From Morella rubra (taxonomy: Eukaryota; Streptophyta; Magnoliopsida; Fagales; Myricaceae), in contig CM025849.1 in the NCBI GenBank assembly GCA_003952965.2, positions 7,811,243 through 7,875,242 of the forward strand: a DNA stretch of 64,000 nucleotides, in the 5' to 3' direction. The first letter of the stretch is position 1. The number at the start of each line of letters is the position of its first letter. The notes beneath the pieces were generated by a model that saw only the letters and a list, made by a program, of their open reading frames with translations, ran no database searches and was not told the DNA's origin. Made by a program: the position numbers and the translations under genes. This document shows positions 22,849 to 33,898 of the stretch, piece after piece.

Positions 22849-25165
22849 TGTAACACCCGAGATCTATTTTTAAAATTATTTAATATTTGTTATTTAATAT
22901 TTGAAATGTTCTTTTTTTAAATTTGAAATGTCTTCTTTAAATTTGAAATTTGAGTTTAAATAATTAAAAATAATTGAATTTTTATCTTTGACCAAGTCAA
23001 ACTTTTTTTAAAATTTTAAAGATTTTATGATTATTTAAAATTAAAAGTTTTAGAGTTTTAAAGGGAGTCTAATACTAGTGCGAGTCTATATAGATTTACA
23101 TATTGGTTTTAATTTTTTTACACACCACACTTTTATGCCAACAAGAGGAAAAAGAAGGGCTTTTCTTACTTTCAACAATCTAGACAAATTTTTTTAAACC
23201 AAATTCAGGTATTTCGAATTTCTTGATATTTTATTTGTATTCTTTTTATGAGAGATCAAACCATAGGGTGTCTAGATCTAGCCCTATTTATTTCAAGATT
23301 TTAGAAATAGTTTTAATGGGTTCCTTGGGGTAATTAAAATTTGGGTTCAAGATTTGTTCAGGAAAATTTAGGTTCTTGATCTGAGTAGTAAATCGAATTA
23401 TTTTTGTATAGCCGACCCTAGAAGTAAAAAAATTATAATTTTTGGATATTTCGTATTAGACATCTGCAGGAAGATTGAGTTTAATTTTCGTAATTTTTGG
23501 AGATGTATTGATATGGTTTTGAAAATCCAGGAGTTAGGCTTAGAGAAATCGAAATTGCTGATAAAAATCCTGTGATACAGATTGGAGTTTTGAACCAGAT
23601 GACATAGCTAGGTTTTGAATTTTGGCTTTGTGGGTATATTTATAACACAATAATGAATCTTTGGTATAAATTTCGAGATTTTTGGATATCGGATAGATCT
23701 TTATGAATTTTGGAAGTGATGAGTACCAAATTATTCAGGGTATAGTTTGACTCCGTGAATAGAGGTGAATGTTGATTTTATTGACTGAGTTGTACAAGGA
23801 ATCTGGATATGAAATTTTACAGGTGTATAGTTAACATCTTAGGAAGAACATATTTTAATTTTGGGATTTTAGGAAACACGAGATAGGTAAGCTATATTTT
23901 AGAATTTGACTAGTGAATTTCGAATTTAATCCTGTCGGGCAGATTTAGAGTTTCATTTGTGTTTCTGTTTGAATGTATTATAATGCATTAAATTTTGTAT
24001 TGATAGGTGATAAGTCAGAGGCTTATTTGTTTGAAGATCCAGATAAGCAGGGTTATTATGCTAGATTTTCTTAAAAGACTGAGGTGATATTTGAAAATTG
24101 CATGTTTTTATTGAAAACCCTCAGAGTTTTATGTGCATTACGTTTCAATAAAATTATCAAAGATTATAGCATGAAATGTGTAAAAATGAGCCTATTTTTA
24201 TGTCCAATGATATTTCATGATGTTTTCAATATTTAAAACAAAGCTTTTCGATATTTATTGTTATTCAAGATTTGTGCATGATGTTTTCGATGTTTAAATC
24301 AAAGCTTTTTGATAGTTATTATTATTCAAGATTTGTGCATGATATTTCATGAAAAGAAGAGAAAGATACAATGTTCAAAGTGATATTTATTTTATTTTAT
24401 GCTATGTTATATATGTATTTTCAAACCCTAAGGCCCAGAGTTACAAAGATAGTGTATTGGTACCAATTGCAATCTATTGATTGCACCCATTCTAGAAACG
24501 GAGAGGTTTATTTTATAGATTCTTACCGAGTGCACACTTGGACATGGTCAAGCCTTAGTAAGGAAGAATTCTACCCATTGTATTGGCTTAGTTTGGCTGA
24601 TCCCCAAACTAGGTAGCAACATTACAACCCATTCACAGGCGTAAACATGACCCACAATTATTGCCAAAGGATTTTCTTATATAGATAAAACTATAGTACT
24701 GCTATTTTCTGTTTTATTGATAAAGATCTATAGTTTCACCAAAAAATAGCTTTCAACAGTTTATAAAGATTTTAAATATTTTGTCTTTTATTATTACAGT
24801 GTGGCTCATGGGATAGACACTAGTATAATAATCTTGCTTACTGAGTTGTCAAACTCACTCGCTATTGTTTTTTTTTATTTTTAGATGTTGATCAGGAGCG
24901 TGTCGATAGCTAGGATTAGATGGCAGGTGGGCGAGTAGCTGAGAGATTATTAGAATAAATGTCTGACTCTAGTTTGAGCCTAATCATATTTAGATTTGTC
25001 TTTGCATTCTGAAAGAGTTTTTAAGTTTTATTAAAAGAGACTTTATTGAAGTTTTTAAATAAAAAGTTTATTCTGCATTTTTTTTCAGATATGTTTTTAA
25101 ATTAGAAGTCTTATTTTTTAATGTTAGTAAGTCACCTTCTAGCCTTTGAGGTTTGGGATGTGACA
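22849..25165. mobile_element. Solo LTR of a Gypsy-type retrotransposon
   Basis: It starts TGTAACACCCGAG and ends GGGATGTGACA, the classic ends of a group of long plant Gypsy LTRs. It is flanked by the 5-bp duplication agtat (22844-22848 and 25166-25170). The empty site is visible in unit C near 50995-51005, where 'tttagtatagatcatgag' is uninterrupted. At 2317 bp with no internal domain, primer site or coding sequence, it is a solo LTR left after LTR-LTR recombination. The segment near 24840 ('cttactgagttgtcaaactca') is typical of the 3' part of such LTRs. Confidence 0.85.
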
Positions 25166-25931
25166 AGTATAGACCATGACTATGAGGACTCGATATATAG
25201 AGATCCTCTGGTAAATTGTAATATATAAACTGCACGCATTGCTCAACAAGCTAATACCTTAAAAGCACACTGCATGCGCTATCAAATTATCATGATTTCC
25301 TAGACTTTTAGGCTGTATAAGCTTGGCTTATTTTGTGAAGTATACTTGCAGAAGGAGATGGGAAAATTGAAATATGACGGAAATTTAATGACTAAAGTCC
25401 TCAGCAATTTGTATGGCATTATATTGGGTGGTTTTTTTAAAAATCCTAATATTTGTTTCGAATGATTTTTTTTATGCATCAGCATTAGGACTTCTAGATC
25501 AACGTTAAAAAAGTATAATCAATTTTAAGATAATAAAAATTAAAATTTCAAGGTGATAATTATATGCTTATATGAAAAAATGAATATAATTTTATTCTAA
25601 ACGAATTGTACTTGATATGTAAGAAATCTATTTTGATAGAGTAGGCTAGAAATTCTGGAGGATCTTCATTCCATAAATTAATATTCAACTTTTTTCATAT
25701 TTGAAAGAAAAAGAAAGAATTAAAAACACAAAGTATACAAGCCTCTACGAGGTGAATGGTTGGTTTAATGAAGATGATAATTAAATGACAAGAATTACAA
25801 AGATATGGATCGGAAAAGCTACAAAGAGTTTCTCAATCCACTATCATGGAAAAGAAATAAACATCTCATTAATTTTAGACAATATTGTGTAAACCATGGT
25901 ACATCACATGCTAGACAAAGAAAAAAAATAA
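25166..25931. other. Downstream flank of copy B
   Basis: No gene is seen. The stretch matches 51005-51731 downstream of copy C almost throughout and leads into the last exon of copy B. Confidence 0.6.
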
Positions 25932-26370
25932 TTAAATCCAACACTTCATTTTCTCATTAAAGATGCCTGGCCCATAAGTTGACATGATCATGTCTATAAG
26001 AAGCGGGAATTGCATTAATACAAAAAGATTGATCGGAACACTAACTAAACAAAATAAAGGAATAAAAATAAATGACTTTCTGTGAAGCATTAGTAAAAGA
26101 GTAGAAGAGAACGCTACCATCATAGTTGCAATGGAGAAAAAGAGAGCAAATAGGCCTATTATCATTTTCTTAGGCAAAGGCTTGAGAAAATCTTCTTCTG
26201 CATAACGTGATGTTAATATTCCCAAAACATCAATACCGAATATGAGGAAGAAAATAGTGACAGTGAGCCGAATATCGCAAAGAGTATGAACAACTTTTTG
26301 TTTAAGAACATTGGCAAGCCCGTATTTTGGTCATTACCTCCTGGAACAGTGAAGGTCGCAGCAAACATAA
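25932..26370 (-). pseudogene. Last exon (PGG domain) of ankyrin copy B, truncated
   Basis: It encodes the C-terminal part of the PGG domain (GLFALFFSIATMMVAFS, STYGPGIF near the end), homologous to exon 7 of copies A, C and D. One base is missing in the 'cccaaaacatc' stretch near 26222 compared with A, shifting the frame. On its upstream side homology stops abruptly after 'gcaaacataa' at 26370, where pararetrovirus sequence begins. The first quarter of the exon and exons 3-6 are absent from the window. Confidence 0.85.
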
Positions 26371-26533
26371 TGTAACATCCCTCCCTTTTTTATTCCACCT
26401 GTTTGGATGTTATTGAATAGTAACTTTTTGTCAATAGTAACTACTACCAACAGCCGACAAGTCGCTGTTCTTGCCACAGGAAAAGTCAACAGTAAAAGCA
26501 GCAGACAAGTCACTATTCAGCAATAGTAAAAGC

Positions 26534-26660
26534 ACGCGTGATGACACAATATCCACGTGATTCCACAGTCACACTTGTGTCTTTAAAAACAGAAGTCGAA
26601 GTCATTTGTAATCAGGATTTGAACTCCGTTTTTGAATTTGCTCCCCCTTCTCTCTATATC
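26534..26660 (+). promoter_or_regulatory. Possible pararetroviral promoter
   Basis: GATGACACAATATCCAC at about 26540 resembles the as-1 area of caulimovirus promoters and is followed by a G-box (CACGTG, 26554-26559) and, about 95 bases later, a TATA-like CTCTATATC (26652-26660). Position upstream of the primer site fits a pregenomic-RNA promoter. This is inferred from motif resemblance only. Confidence 0.4.
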
Positions 26661-27216
26661 ATCTTCGTCTCCCCAAGTAACTAATCTCTCTACCTATCAG
26701 TCTAGTAACCATGTATCCCGACTTGATAGTGTCTGTTGAAGTCTTGTGTAAGTCAAACTATTTATGAAGTAAATTCAGTTCTTCAAGTAAACCTTTGTAT
26801 TCTTTGTTTATCTTCTCTGCAAACATGCATACCGCCAGATTGGACGGTTTTACATTTCAAGTTACATGCATACATGCATCCGCCTTCATGGCTGGTTTAC
26901 AATTCTACTACATGCATACTGCCTTCATGGCTGGTTTAAGTAATTATTTTCTATTTTCCCAAGTAAACTTATTTTAGACCATTTCCCAAGTGGATACCAG
27001 CTAAGTGGCCTTCAGTAGCCAACCTGCGGGTAGAATGAAGCTTGGTCCAGAGCAATCTGGGGTCTCAAAACTATTTTAAATTTTATATCTGTTGCTTCTC
27101 TGTTCTCTGTTTTTCTTCTTTGTTTTTGTGAGTCTATGGCTCGCTCCACTATTCTCTCTCCAATCATCGCTTCCGCCCATTCAAAGTAAGCACCCTGGTC
27201 TCCTGATTCACCCTTT

Positions 27217-27234
27217 TGGTATCGAAGCTAAACC
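27217..27234 (+). promoter_or_regulatory. tRNA-Met primer-binding site, diverged
   Basis: TGGTATCGAAGCTAAACC resembles the complement of the plant initiator tRNA-Met 3' end (TGGTATCAGAGC) used for minus-strand priming by caulimovirids. It has changes in the second half of the core. It lies about 310 bases upstream of the movement-protein frame. Confidence 0.6.
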
Positions 27235-27543
27235 CGGGTAGTAGTGATCTGTGTCTCTCATTTGTGTTTGAGTTTTTGGCCATTTGGTCTCTCTACTTCA
27301 AGCTTCTTAGTAAATCTCTAGTAAACCCAACTAAGTTAAACCCAAGCCTTAGCAGTTTAGATGCATACCTGAACAGTTAGTCATGTGTCCAAACAGTAAG
27401 ACCAAAGAGGCTTGAGCGGAGGGGCCTGAGAGGGTATATCCTTTTTAAGTTTGTTAAGTCAGAAAGTTGAAGCTTAGGTAAGTTTATTGTTTGATTTAGT
27501 AAGTTATTTGTCTTAGTGAGTTCTCGTGTCCAAACACTTAATC

Positions 27544-28668
27544 ATGAGTCGTTTGTTCAGATCTACTTCTTCCGTAAGTTTTAGGTCTTCTGGTTCCATT
27601 CCACTCATACCAGGAATAGTAAACGAAGAAGAATTCGAAGTAAATGAGGTCACCACCAACCTTCAGGATTGGAATATCCCAAAGGTCCCGAGTAGTGAAA
27701 TCTACTCCAAGTCAAGCTTTAATCCTTTGTCTTTCAAAAGTAATTACCATGTCAAAACCATAGAGCAGGTTTACGCTCTTAGTAAAATCCATGAAAAATG
27801 TCAACTTCTATCTCCGACTGTAGTTAAAAAACATAAGGAACAAGGCTTCAACTACATCCATATTGGATTAGTTCAAGTTGCAGTAAAACCCTTAACACGA
27901 CAAGGAGTCGATGCGTCTGTTCTTCTGTGTCTTAGAGATGCTAGGTTCACAGATTACAGCACAAGTATCTTAGGTATCATCGAGTCTAGCCTTCACAATG
28001 GTCCAATCCATTTTGATTGTTTCCCCGATTTTACCTTAAGTTTAAGTGATAAACACCTTCTTAAAGTCTTAACCTTGAACATTAGAACGTTAGGTTATGA
28101 AATGTTAGAACGAAGTCAACCTTTAGCATTGATGTATAGGATTTACTATATGTGTATTAGGACCAACCTTAATGTCCACGCTTTAATAAAAAGTCCCAAA
28201 GATCAAACCATTTTAATTCAAAGTCACACCAGTGATACCAACATTAGGGTCCCCAAGTCGATCTGTTGGAATGAAGTTACTTTACCCAGTGATTGGTTTT
28301 TAGAAAATGAAAACCCAACCACTAATGTTTCTTAAAACATTAATAGGTTCGATATGATCCAACGGTATCGAGACGGTATCGTTAGGATTAGTTTTGACGC
28401 ACCCAAAGGTAGTTTCACCCCTCGTAGGATTCAAGAACTAGGTAGTCAGTCCTCTCGTAGGTCTACTTCCAGCCTTCCTGAATCTGTAGTTAATCTCCAA
28501 TGTCAACTCCAGGGTGTTCAATTAAATTCTAAGGTTAGTACACCTCTGTACTCAACCAAGTCAAAACTAGCAACTCAAGCCTCTACATCCCAACCAATAG
28601 TTGAAGATGTAGAAAATGATGGTCAAGAGTCACCAACACAGACTAATTTCGAATCAGTTGATCCCTAG
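27544..28668 (+). pseudogene. Pararetroviral movement-protein region (30K superfamily)
   Basis: From the ATG at 27544 the frame runs 263 codons to a stop at 28333-28335, then continues in the same frame to a second stop at 28666-28668. The first part carries the pattern of caulimovirid 30K movement proteins: LVQVAVKPLTRQGVDASV, then CLRDAR, and later DFTLSL. The part after the first stop is serine- and glutamine-rich and looks like a linker. Movement proteins of this family form tubules through plasmodesmata. The stop at 28333 (TAA) could derive from CAA by a single C-to-T change, as expected for a methylated, decaying copy. Confidence 0.8.
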
Positions 28669-30960
28669 CTCGTGACCATAAGTAAAGTCTTTACTCCAGA
28701 CATGAAAATTCTAGAAGATGTGTTTATGTCTCAAGCCAATGAAGTCAAACGAACTCACTATCGTGAAAGTCACACAAAAGCTGAGAAAAAAGTCATCTAT
28801 GATGCATAGAGGGAGTTCATGCGTCAATTAGGTCAAAACATAGATTTTTTTGAGAACCTAGAAAAATACCATTTGATGAATGTCTAGGTACTTACCAAAG
28901 TCAAATGGACTACTTCAGATAAGAAGTCCATTAGTTCTAGTCATCCTCCACCCGAAACCATTATAGTTGACCATAAAGGTTCAGAAGTAATAGCTTTACC
29001 CTTTAAGGTTCCAGCTTCGGATAGTCAAAAACAACTGGTTGAACAAAACAAGTACACCAACCAGTACCTCCAGACCATAGGTAATCAACTAGATAAGATT
29101 GAGCTTAAGTTAGACGGCCAATCCCCAGTCATAGAGAAACCTTTACTACAGTTGTCTAGTAAACCCATAGGTTTAAAAACCTCTGACCAGTCAGCTCTTA
29201 GTAAAATCGCCCAGATATTAACCAAGTTAACACCAAGTAAAATAGAAGGCAAGAAACCTTCTACCTCTCACCAAATAAGTGCTCTCAATCAAGTTGAAGT
29301 AACCACTGAATCTGACATGGAATCCGATTCAGATCCACAAGTAAATGAGATAGAGCATCAGTTTAGACAGTTAGAGGTCAATAGGATTCATTTCCGTAAT
29401 CCTAATCCCACATCTCTAACCAAGAATTGGTATAGAAACCCACACCTTCTGATTTTCAATTCGAAGAAAGGAATTTCCATAGTCAATTCTCTGTCTCTGT
29501 TGATAAGTTATATGAATGGAATATTGATGGATTTTCTGAACAGAAAATTCTCAATACACTCCAACATATGACTATGGTAGCAAATAGCTACTTAGTAAAC
29601 CATACCTTAAGTCACCCAGGAATCGTTGAATTAATTATCTCCGGTTTCACAGGTTCCCTGCGTCAATGGTGGGAAAAGTATCTCACCGAAGCAGATCGTA
29701 ATCTTATTCTTTATGCTGTCCAGCATGATGAAGAAGGGTTACCAATCTTTGACGAAAATTCAGGTCAAGGTGTTAATGATGGTATCAATACTCTGGTATA
29801 TACCATTATTAAACATTTCATTGGTACTCCTAGTAACATTGCCTCTAGGATCCACGACCAATTAAGTAACCTTAAGTGTCCAACCCTTAGTGATTTTCTT
29901 TGGTATAAGGATGTCTTCATTTTCCGTGTCATGCTTAGGGATGATTGTAAGAATCCTTTTTGGAAAGAAAATTTCATTAATGGTCTTCCAAATCTTTTTG
30001 CCCATAAGATTAGAGAAGTCTTAAGTCAACCCTCAGGTATCATAGATTATGAAAACCTGACATACGGTGATCTTGTTAGTACCATCCACAAAAAGGTCTT
30101 AAGATGTCTATTAACATGAAGATAAGTATTCAACTTAGCAAAGATAGAAAGAAAGCTAAGTATGAAATGGGTAATTTCTGCGAACAGTATGGTCTGCCTC
30201 CCATAGCACCGTCCCGTTGGAAACACCAGAAGGAAAGGTCATCCTTCAAAAAGTCAACTAGATACCACAAATGGTCCTCTAGGAAATTCACACCTCCTGA
30301 AGATAGTAAACCAAATTTCATAAGAAAACTTTTAGGAAACAGTCTAAATCCAAGTCTTCTAAAAACAAAAGTAAAATTCAATGTTATAAATGTAAAAAAT
30401 TTGGTCACTACATTTCTAAATGTCGTATGAAGGAAAACATTAATTCCTTAGACATCCCACAAACTGAAAATGTAAAATTATTTGCCATTTTAGAGTTAAG
30501 AGATTCTAGTGGAAGTGATCTAGAAATAGATGACATCCCGTCCTCCAGTTCTAGTTCCAACCTAGTACCGACACAGAGTCTGACACCCATAACCAGAAAT
30601 TAGGATGTCAAGATAGCTGTTGTAATCCAGGTAAAACTCTTAATGTCATAAGTAAACAAGAAGAATTGTTGATCGATCTGATCGACAAAGTTGAAGATCC
30701 AGAGCTCAAGGCTCAGTATCTTACCAAGTTAAAAAATACCTTCCAGAAGCAGGAAAGTAAATTAAAAGTCCCGGAAACCCAAATCAGTCTTAAAAAAAAT
30801 CTTAGACAAGTTTAAGAAAACTTCTAAACCTGTCACCCTTCAAGATTTACAGACTGAAGTCCAACAAGTAAAGAAAGAAATTCGAGAGTTAAAAGAACAA
30901 AATAAAACTCTTGAACAAGAAATTCTCCTTCTTAAAATCAACCAAAGTTTTAAGAAGCAT
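28669..30960 (+). pseudogene. Pararetroviral capsid region with CCHC zinc knuckle
   Basis: The frame of the movement protein continues with stops at 28807-28809 and 28885-28887, and shifts frame near 29500-29570 and again near 30104. About 29568-30119 resembles the capsid core (LRQWWEKYL, then KCPTLSDFLWYKD). 30381-30422 encodes C-X2-C-X4-H-X4-C (CYKCKKFGHYISKC), the nucleic-acid-binding knuckle of pararetroviral capsids, preceded by a basic stretch. 30660-30960 is charged and predicted to form a coiled coil (EVQQVKKEIRELKEQ). The protease and polymerase regions are absent. Confidence 0.75.
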
Positions 30961-31045
30961 AGTTAACCCTCCGAGTCTAACCACTCTGAGCCTAATACTA
31001 CTCTTCCTGTCATCCCTCTAGATGAACCAGAAAGTAGTAACCAAT

Positions 31046-31378
31046 TCTTTGGGATTTTTTCTTACCATGCATTCAGCCATCCGGTAATCTTCAGAAGTTG
31101 CTGCCCTAGCTAGAGCTGTATAACCATACCTATCTCTTATTGCCAAGTCTTCTGGTGACATTACTGTCACCAACTCTTCAATTATATGCGTCTTTTTTGC
31201 AAACACAGCAATGTGAAGTGCCGTCTCATTTCTCCACGTCACTTTTGCACCCGTTGCCTCGGATGGAGCTTAAGGAAATCTTGTACAGCTTTCAGATTGC
31301 CACTTTGCACAGCTTTCAGTAAGACAGCATACATAGCATGGTCATGGCTCCCGGCGTTGTCCCTTCCTGCCATGTATA
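31046..31378 (-). pseudogene. Ankyrin exon 2 of copy B, truncated and frameshifted
   Basis: The exon begins after ATGGCAG at 31378-31372, the same ATG-plus-acceptor arrangement as in A and D. It encodes an ankyrin repeat (LLKAVQSGNLKAVQDFL) and then, after a one-base deletion near 31260, WRNETALHIAVFAKKTHII and YGYTALARAATSEDY. Homology ends near 31046 where pararetrovirus sequence starts. The codon equivalent to the downstream half of the exon is lost. Confidence 0.8.
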
Positions 31379-31763
31379 AATTAATGACGTAAGACTAAAC
31401 GGTATATTCATGCGTTCCAACTACCGAATGACCTTGTACGATATTGATCTTTATAAATTCCATTAATAATCAACGCCTAGTACCAACAATAAGCATGCCA
31501 CCTTATTCGGAATTTTTGTCTGCATTATAATTTCTAAGAACACGCTAAATTTACTGATTAATTAAAATTAACTCTCTCTCTCTCTCTTCTATCTCAAACA
31601 GTATTTTGCAGATGCTCTTTAGAATCTTGTAAGTGTCACTGGCCAGAACAATCGCATTTGAAGATGATCAATGCTAGCTTCAGAAAATATAGAAAGTAGT
31701 AAAGAGCTGAGAGAGAGATGAGAAAGAATAAAAAACAGAGAGAGAGAGAGATGAGAAAGAAAC

Positions 31764-32278
31764 CTGGGTGGTTTGATGAGTTTCCTTGCTCAACTTGTTG
31801 AATGGCTCCAATTGGCATTGGCGTGATGGCCTCTTTACTTTCCGAGACATTTGCTGAGTTCCCTACCCCAGTCACGTTTGATGGGTTTCCTTGCTCAACT
31901 AGTTGAATGGCTCCAGTTAGCATTGGCGTGACGGCCTCTTTACTTACCGAGACACTTGCTAAGTTCCCTAGCCCAGTTACTGTGTTGACTCCTTGTGGTA
32001 GTTGTCCATACAGTTTAGCCAATGTATCCCAAACAATTTTGGAGGAACTGATTCCCCCAATTTGTTCAAGAATATCTATCCCACAGAAAGCGTGAATTGC
32101 ATCTAAAGCTGCATCATTCTTTATTTTGCTATCTTCATATTGAATTATATCGTCTTCTAGTTTAGGTCATTTTATGGTTGCTTCAACAATATCCCAAAGA
32201 TCATGAGCTAACAAATAATTTCTTTATGCAGGCACTCCAGCTTGCATAATTGTCATTTCCAAGAACTTCAAGAGCCAT
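31764..32278 (-). pseudogene. Gag-like first exon of copy B with internal duplication
   Basis: It starts MALEVLGNDNYASW like the other copies. A one-base insertion near 32220 shifts the frame, and an in-frame TGA lies near 32165. The middle (NDAALDAI, GISSSKIVWDTLAKLYGQ) is well conserved. The 3' part contains a tandem duplication of about 105 bp (two copies of a VSKEAVTPM... / ESKEAITPM... segment) that A, C and D lack. The exon ends at a GT donor (31763-31762). Confidence 0.75.
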
Positions 32279-32726
32279 TACACTTAAAAGAATATGATCT
32301 CTTGTCGTCCTTAATCTGTCACATTAAAAAGTTCGTATGTAACTTGGTGAGACCTAGAGCAAACAGATCACACTAACTGTTGCTAAGAAAAATAGACCAT
32401 TTCCAAAAGGATTTTTTGTTGTTTATTTTAAGAAATACTCCTAAAATACAAATCATTTTAAAAACGATTTTTCTGCTTTTCCTAATTCAAAAAGCAATTT
32501 CTTCAATACTGTTTTTTTTCTACGCATTTGTTCAGTACTGTTTAATAGAAAAGTATCTGGGATAAATACTTTTTTCATCCATCAACTACCGGATACATTG
32601 CACCCTAAACTACTAATTTTGACACATTTACACTCTCCAACTACCATTTAGATACTTTGCAGTACCCTAAACTACCCACTTTGACACGTTACATCTTCCA
32701 ACTTGTGTCGTATATAGTCCATTTCT
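32279..32726. other. Promoter region of copy B, disrupted
   Basis: No gene is seen. 32279-32370 matches the 5' leader of A and D. From about 32375 an insertion of some 330 bases separates the leader from the TATA block 'gtatatagtccatttct' at 32710-32726. The inserted part includes 'acattgcaccctaaactac' repeats (32590-32690) typical of MITE ends. Confidence 0.5.
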
Positions 32727-33519
32727 TTTTTTTCTTTTTTTTTAGTCAAAACAACAAGCTTTCATTAAAATCAAGGAGGTTTGAAAACCTTAAGTACATG
32801 CTCTAAGGGTGTGTCAGACCCCCAGAGAGGCGACGGGCCAACAAGCAAAGGGGCCGAATGGCCATACAAACCCAAGCCCAAAAGGACGAGTAGAGACCCA
32901 TAAAGGGTGAAAAGCCCACAAAGGGTAGCAAGCTAAGACGACCAGCGGAAAAGGAAAGTCGATGATGGAATATGGTGGTAGGACTAGTTGCTGGAGGCGA
33001 CAAACTGGCCAGATTGGAAAATGTGGCGGCACGTGAGATCCACGCGCGAGTGGACCCACACGTACCGCCCGGCCAGTCATCAGAGATGACCAAGGGGAGC
33101 GTCTGGACGTCCAGATGCTAGCCACTTAGCGCGTGTATACTAGAGAGGACCATTGACCGCTAAAAAATGAAGATAAAGGAGCGGGCACGTAGCGGCGTGT
33201 GTGAGTACAAGAGCCATCTTGTCGCTGGCTGGCCAGTGCAGAAAGATTCTCCAGTCCATGTAGATGCCGTCCCTGCCGGTCATGGTGTTCAAAAACCTCC
33301 AAAAAAGTATAGATCTAATCACCAAATCCGTCGAAAAAAAACCCCTAAAAGTGGCCAGAAAGGGGGGTTTATTGAAGGTTTTAGTCACATAAGGAAAGGC
33401 CATAGGAGAAGAAGGGGGCCGGCACAGGATAACGAGGGGGGAGGAGTGGGTCAGTCGGCCAAGGGTAGGAAAAGTCTATAGAGAAAACTTTTGGCGCTTT
33501 CTTTTTTCTCCCTCTGCGA
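32727..33519 (-). mobile_element. L1-type retroposon with 16-bp target duplication
   Basis: On the minus strand the element ends in a poly-A-like tail (T-rich at 32727-32746), preceded by 'gattttaatgaaagcttgttg', a common 3' end of plant L1 elements. It is flanked by direct copies of tatatagtccatttct (32711-32726 and 33520-33535). It is 793 bp and GC-richer than its surroundings, with only short open frames of no recognised domain. The duplicated target contains the TATA block of unit B's promoter. Confidence 0.75.
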
Positions 33520-33538
33520 TATATAGTCCATTTCTAGT

Positions 33539-33860
33539 CACTACAATAAAACCAGGCTACAGCCACCAACCCTCTCTCATTTGTCGCTAAAAAGTATGGC
33601 TTCCGTGACCGAATTCTTAAATTTGTCACTAAAGACACAAGCGCATAAAAAAAGGTCACTAAAGGTAAAAAGTTTGAGTAACTTTCTTCATCCCGTTACT
33701 AAACTCAAAAGCTATCGTTACAAAAAGTCAAAAATCAAAATATGACTTTTCACGGTTGTCATTTAGCGCTAAGGCTTCTTCTTGCTCCCGCTGCCATTGC
33801 TCTCTGTCAAATTCTTCACCTTGCTAGCCGCCTCACTTCTCTCTTATCTTTTCCCCATTT

Positions 33861-33898
<38 letters not shown>

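Larger units (their letters stand above)
26371..31045 (+). mobile_element. Endogenous pararetrovirus fragment (Caulimoviridae, petuvirus-like), truncated
   Basis: From left to right: a promoter/leader-like region, a tRNA-Met primer site at 27217, a movement-protein region, a linker and a capsid region with a CCHC zinc knuckle at 30381-30422. The order and a single continuing frame from movement protein into capsid fit genera with one long polyprotein, such as the petuviruses. The fragment ends near 31045, before any protease, reverse transcriptase or RNase H, and joins directly to exon 2 of copy B. At least three in-frame stops and two or more frameshifts show it is inactive. The left end TGTAACATCCC resembles an LTR start; no second copy of the leader is present to test that. 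Confidence 0.75.

Noticed and set aside
33167-33481. Open frame of 104 codons on the plus strand, lysine/arginine-rich
   Set aside because: It is antisense within the L1-type retroposon and has no recognisable domain.
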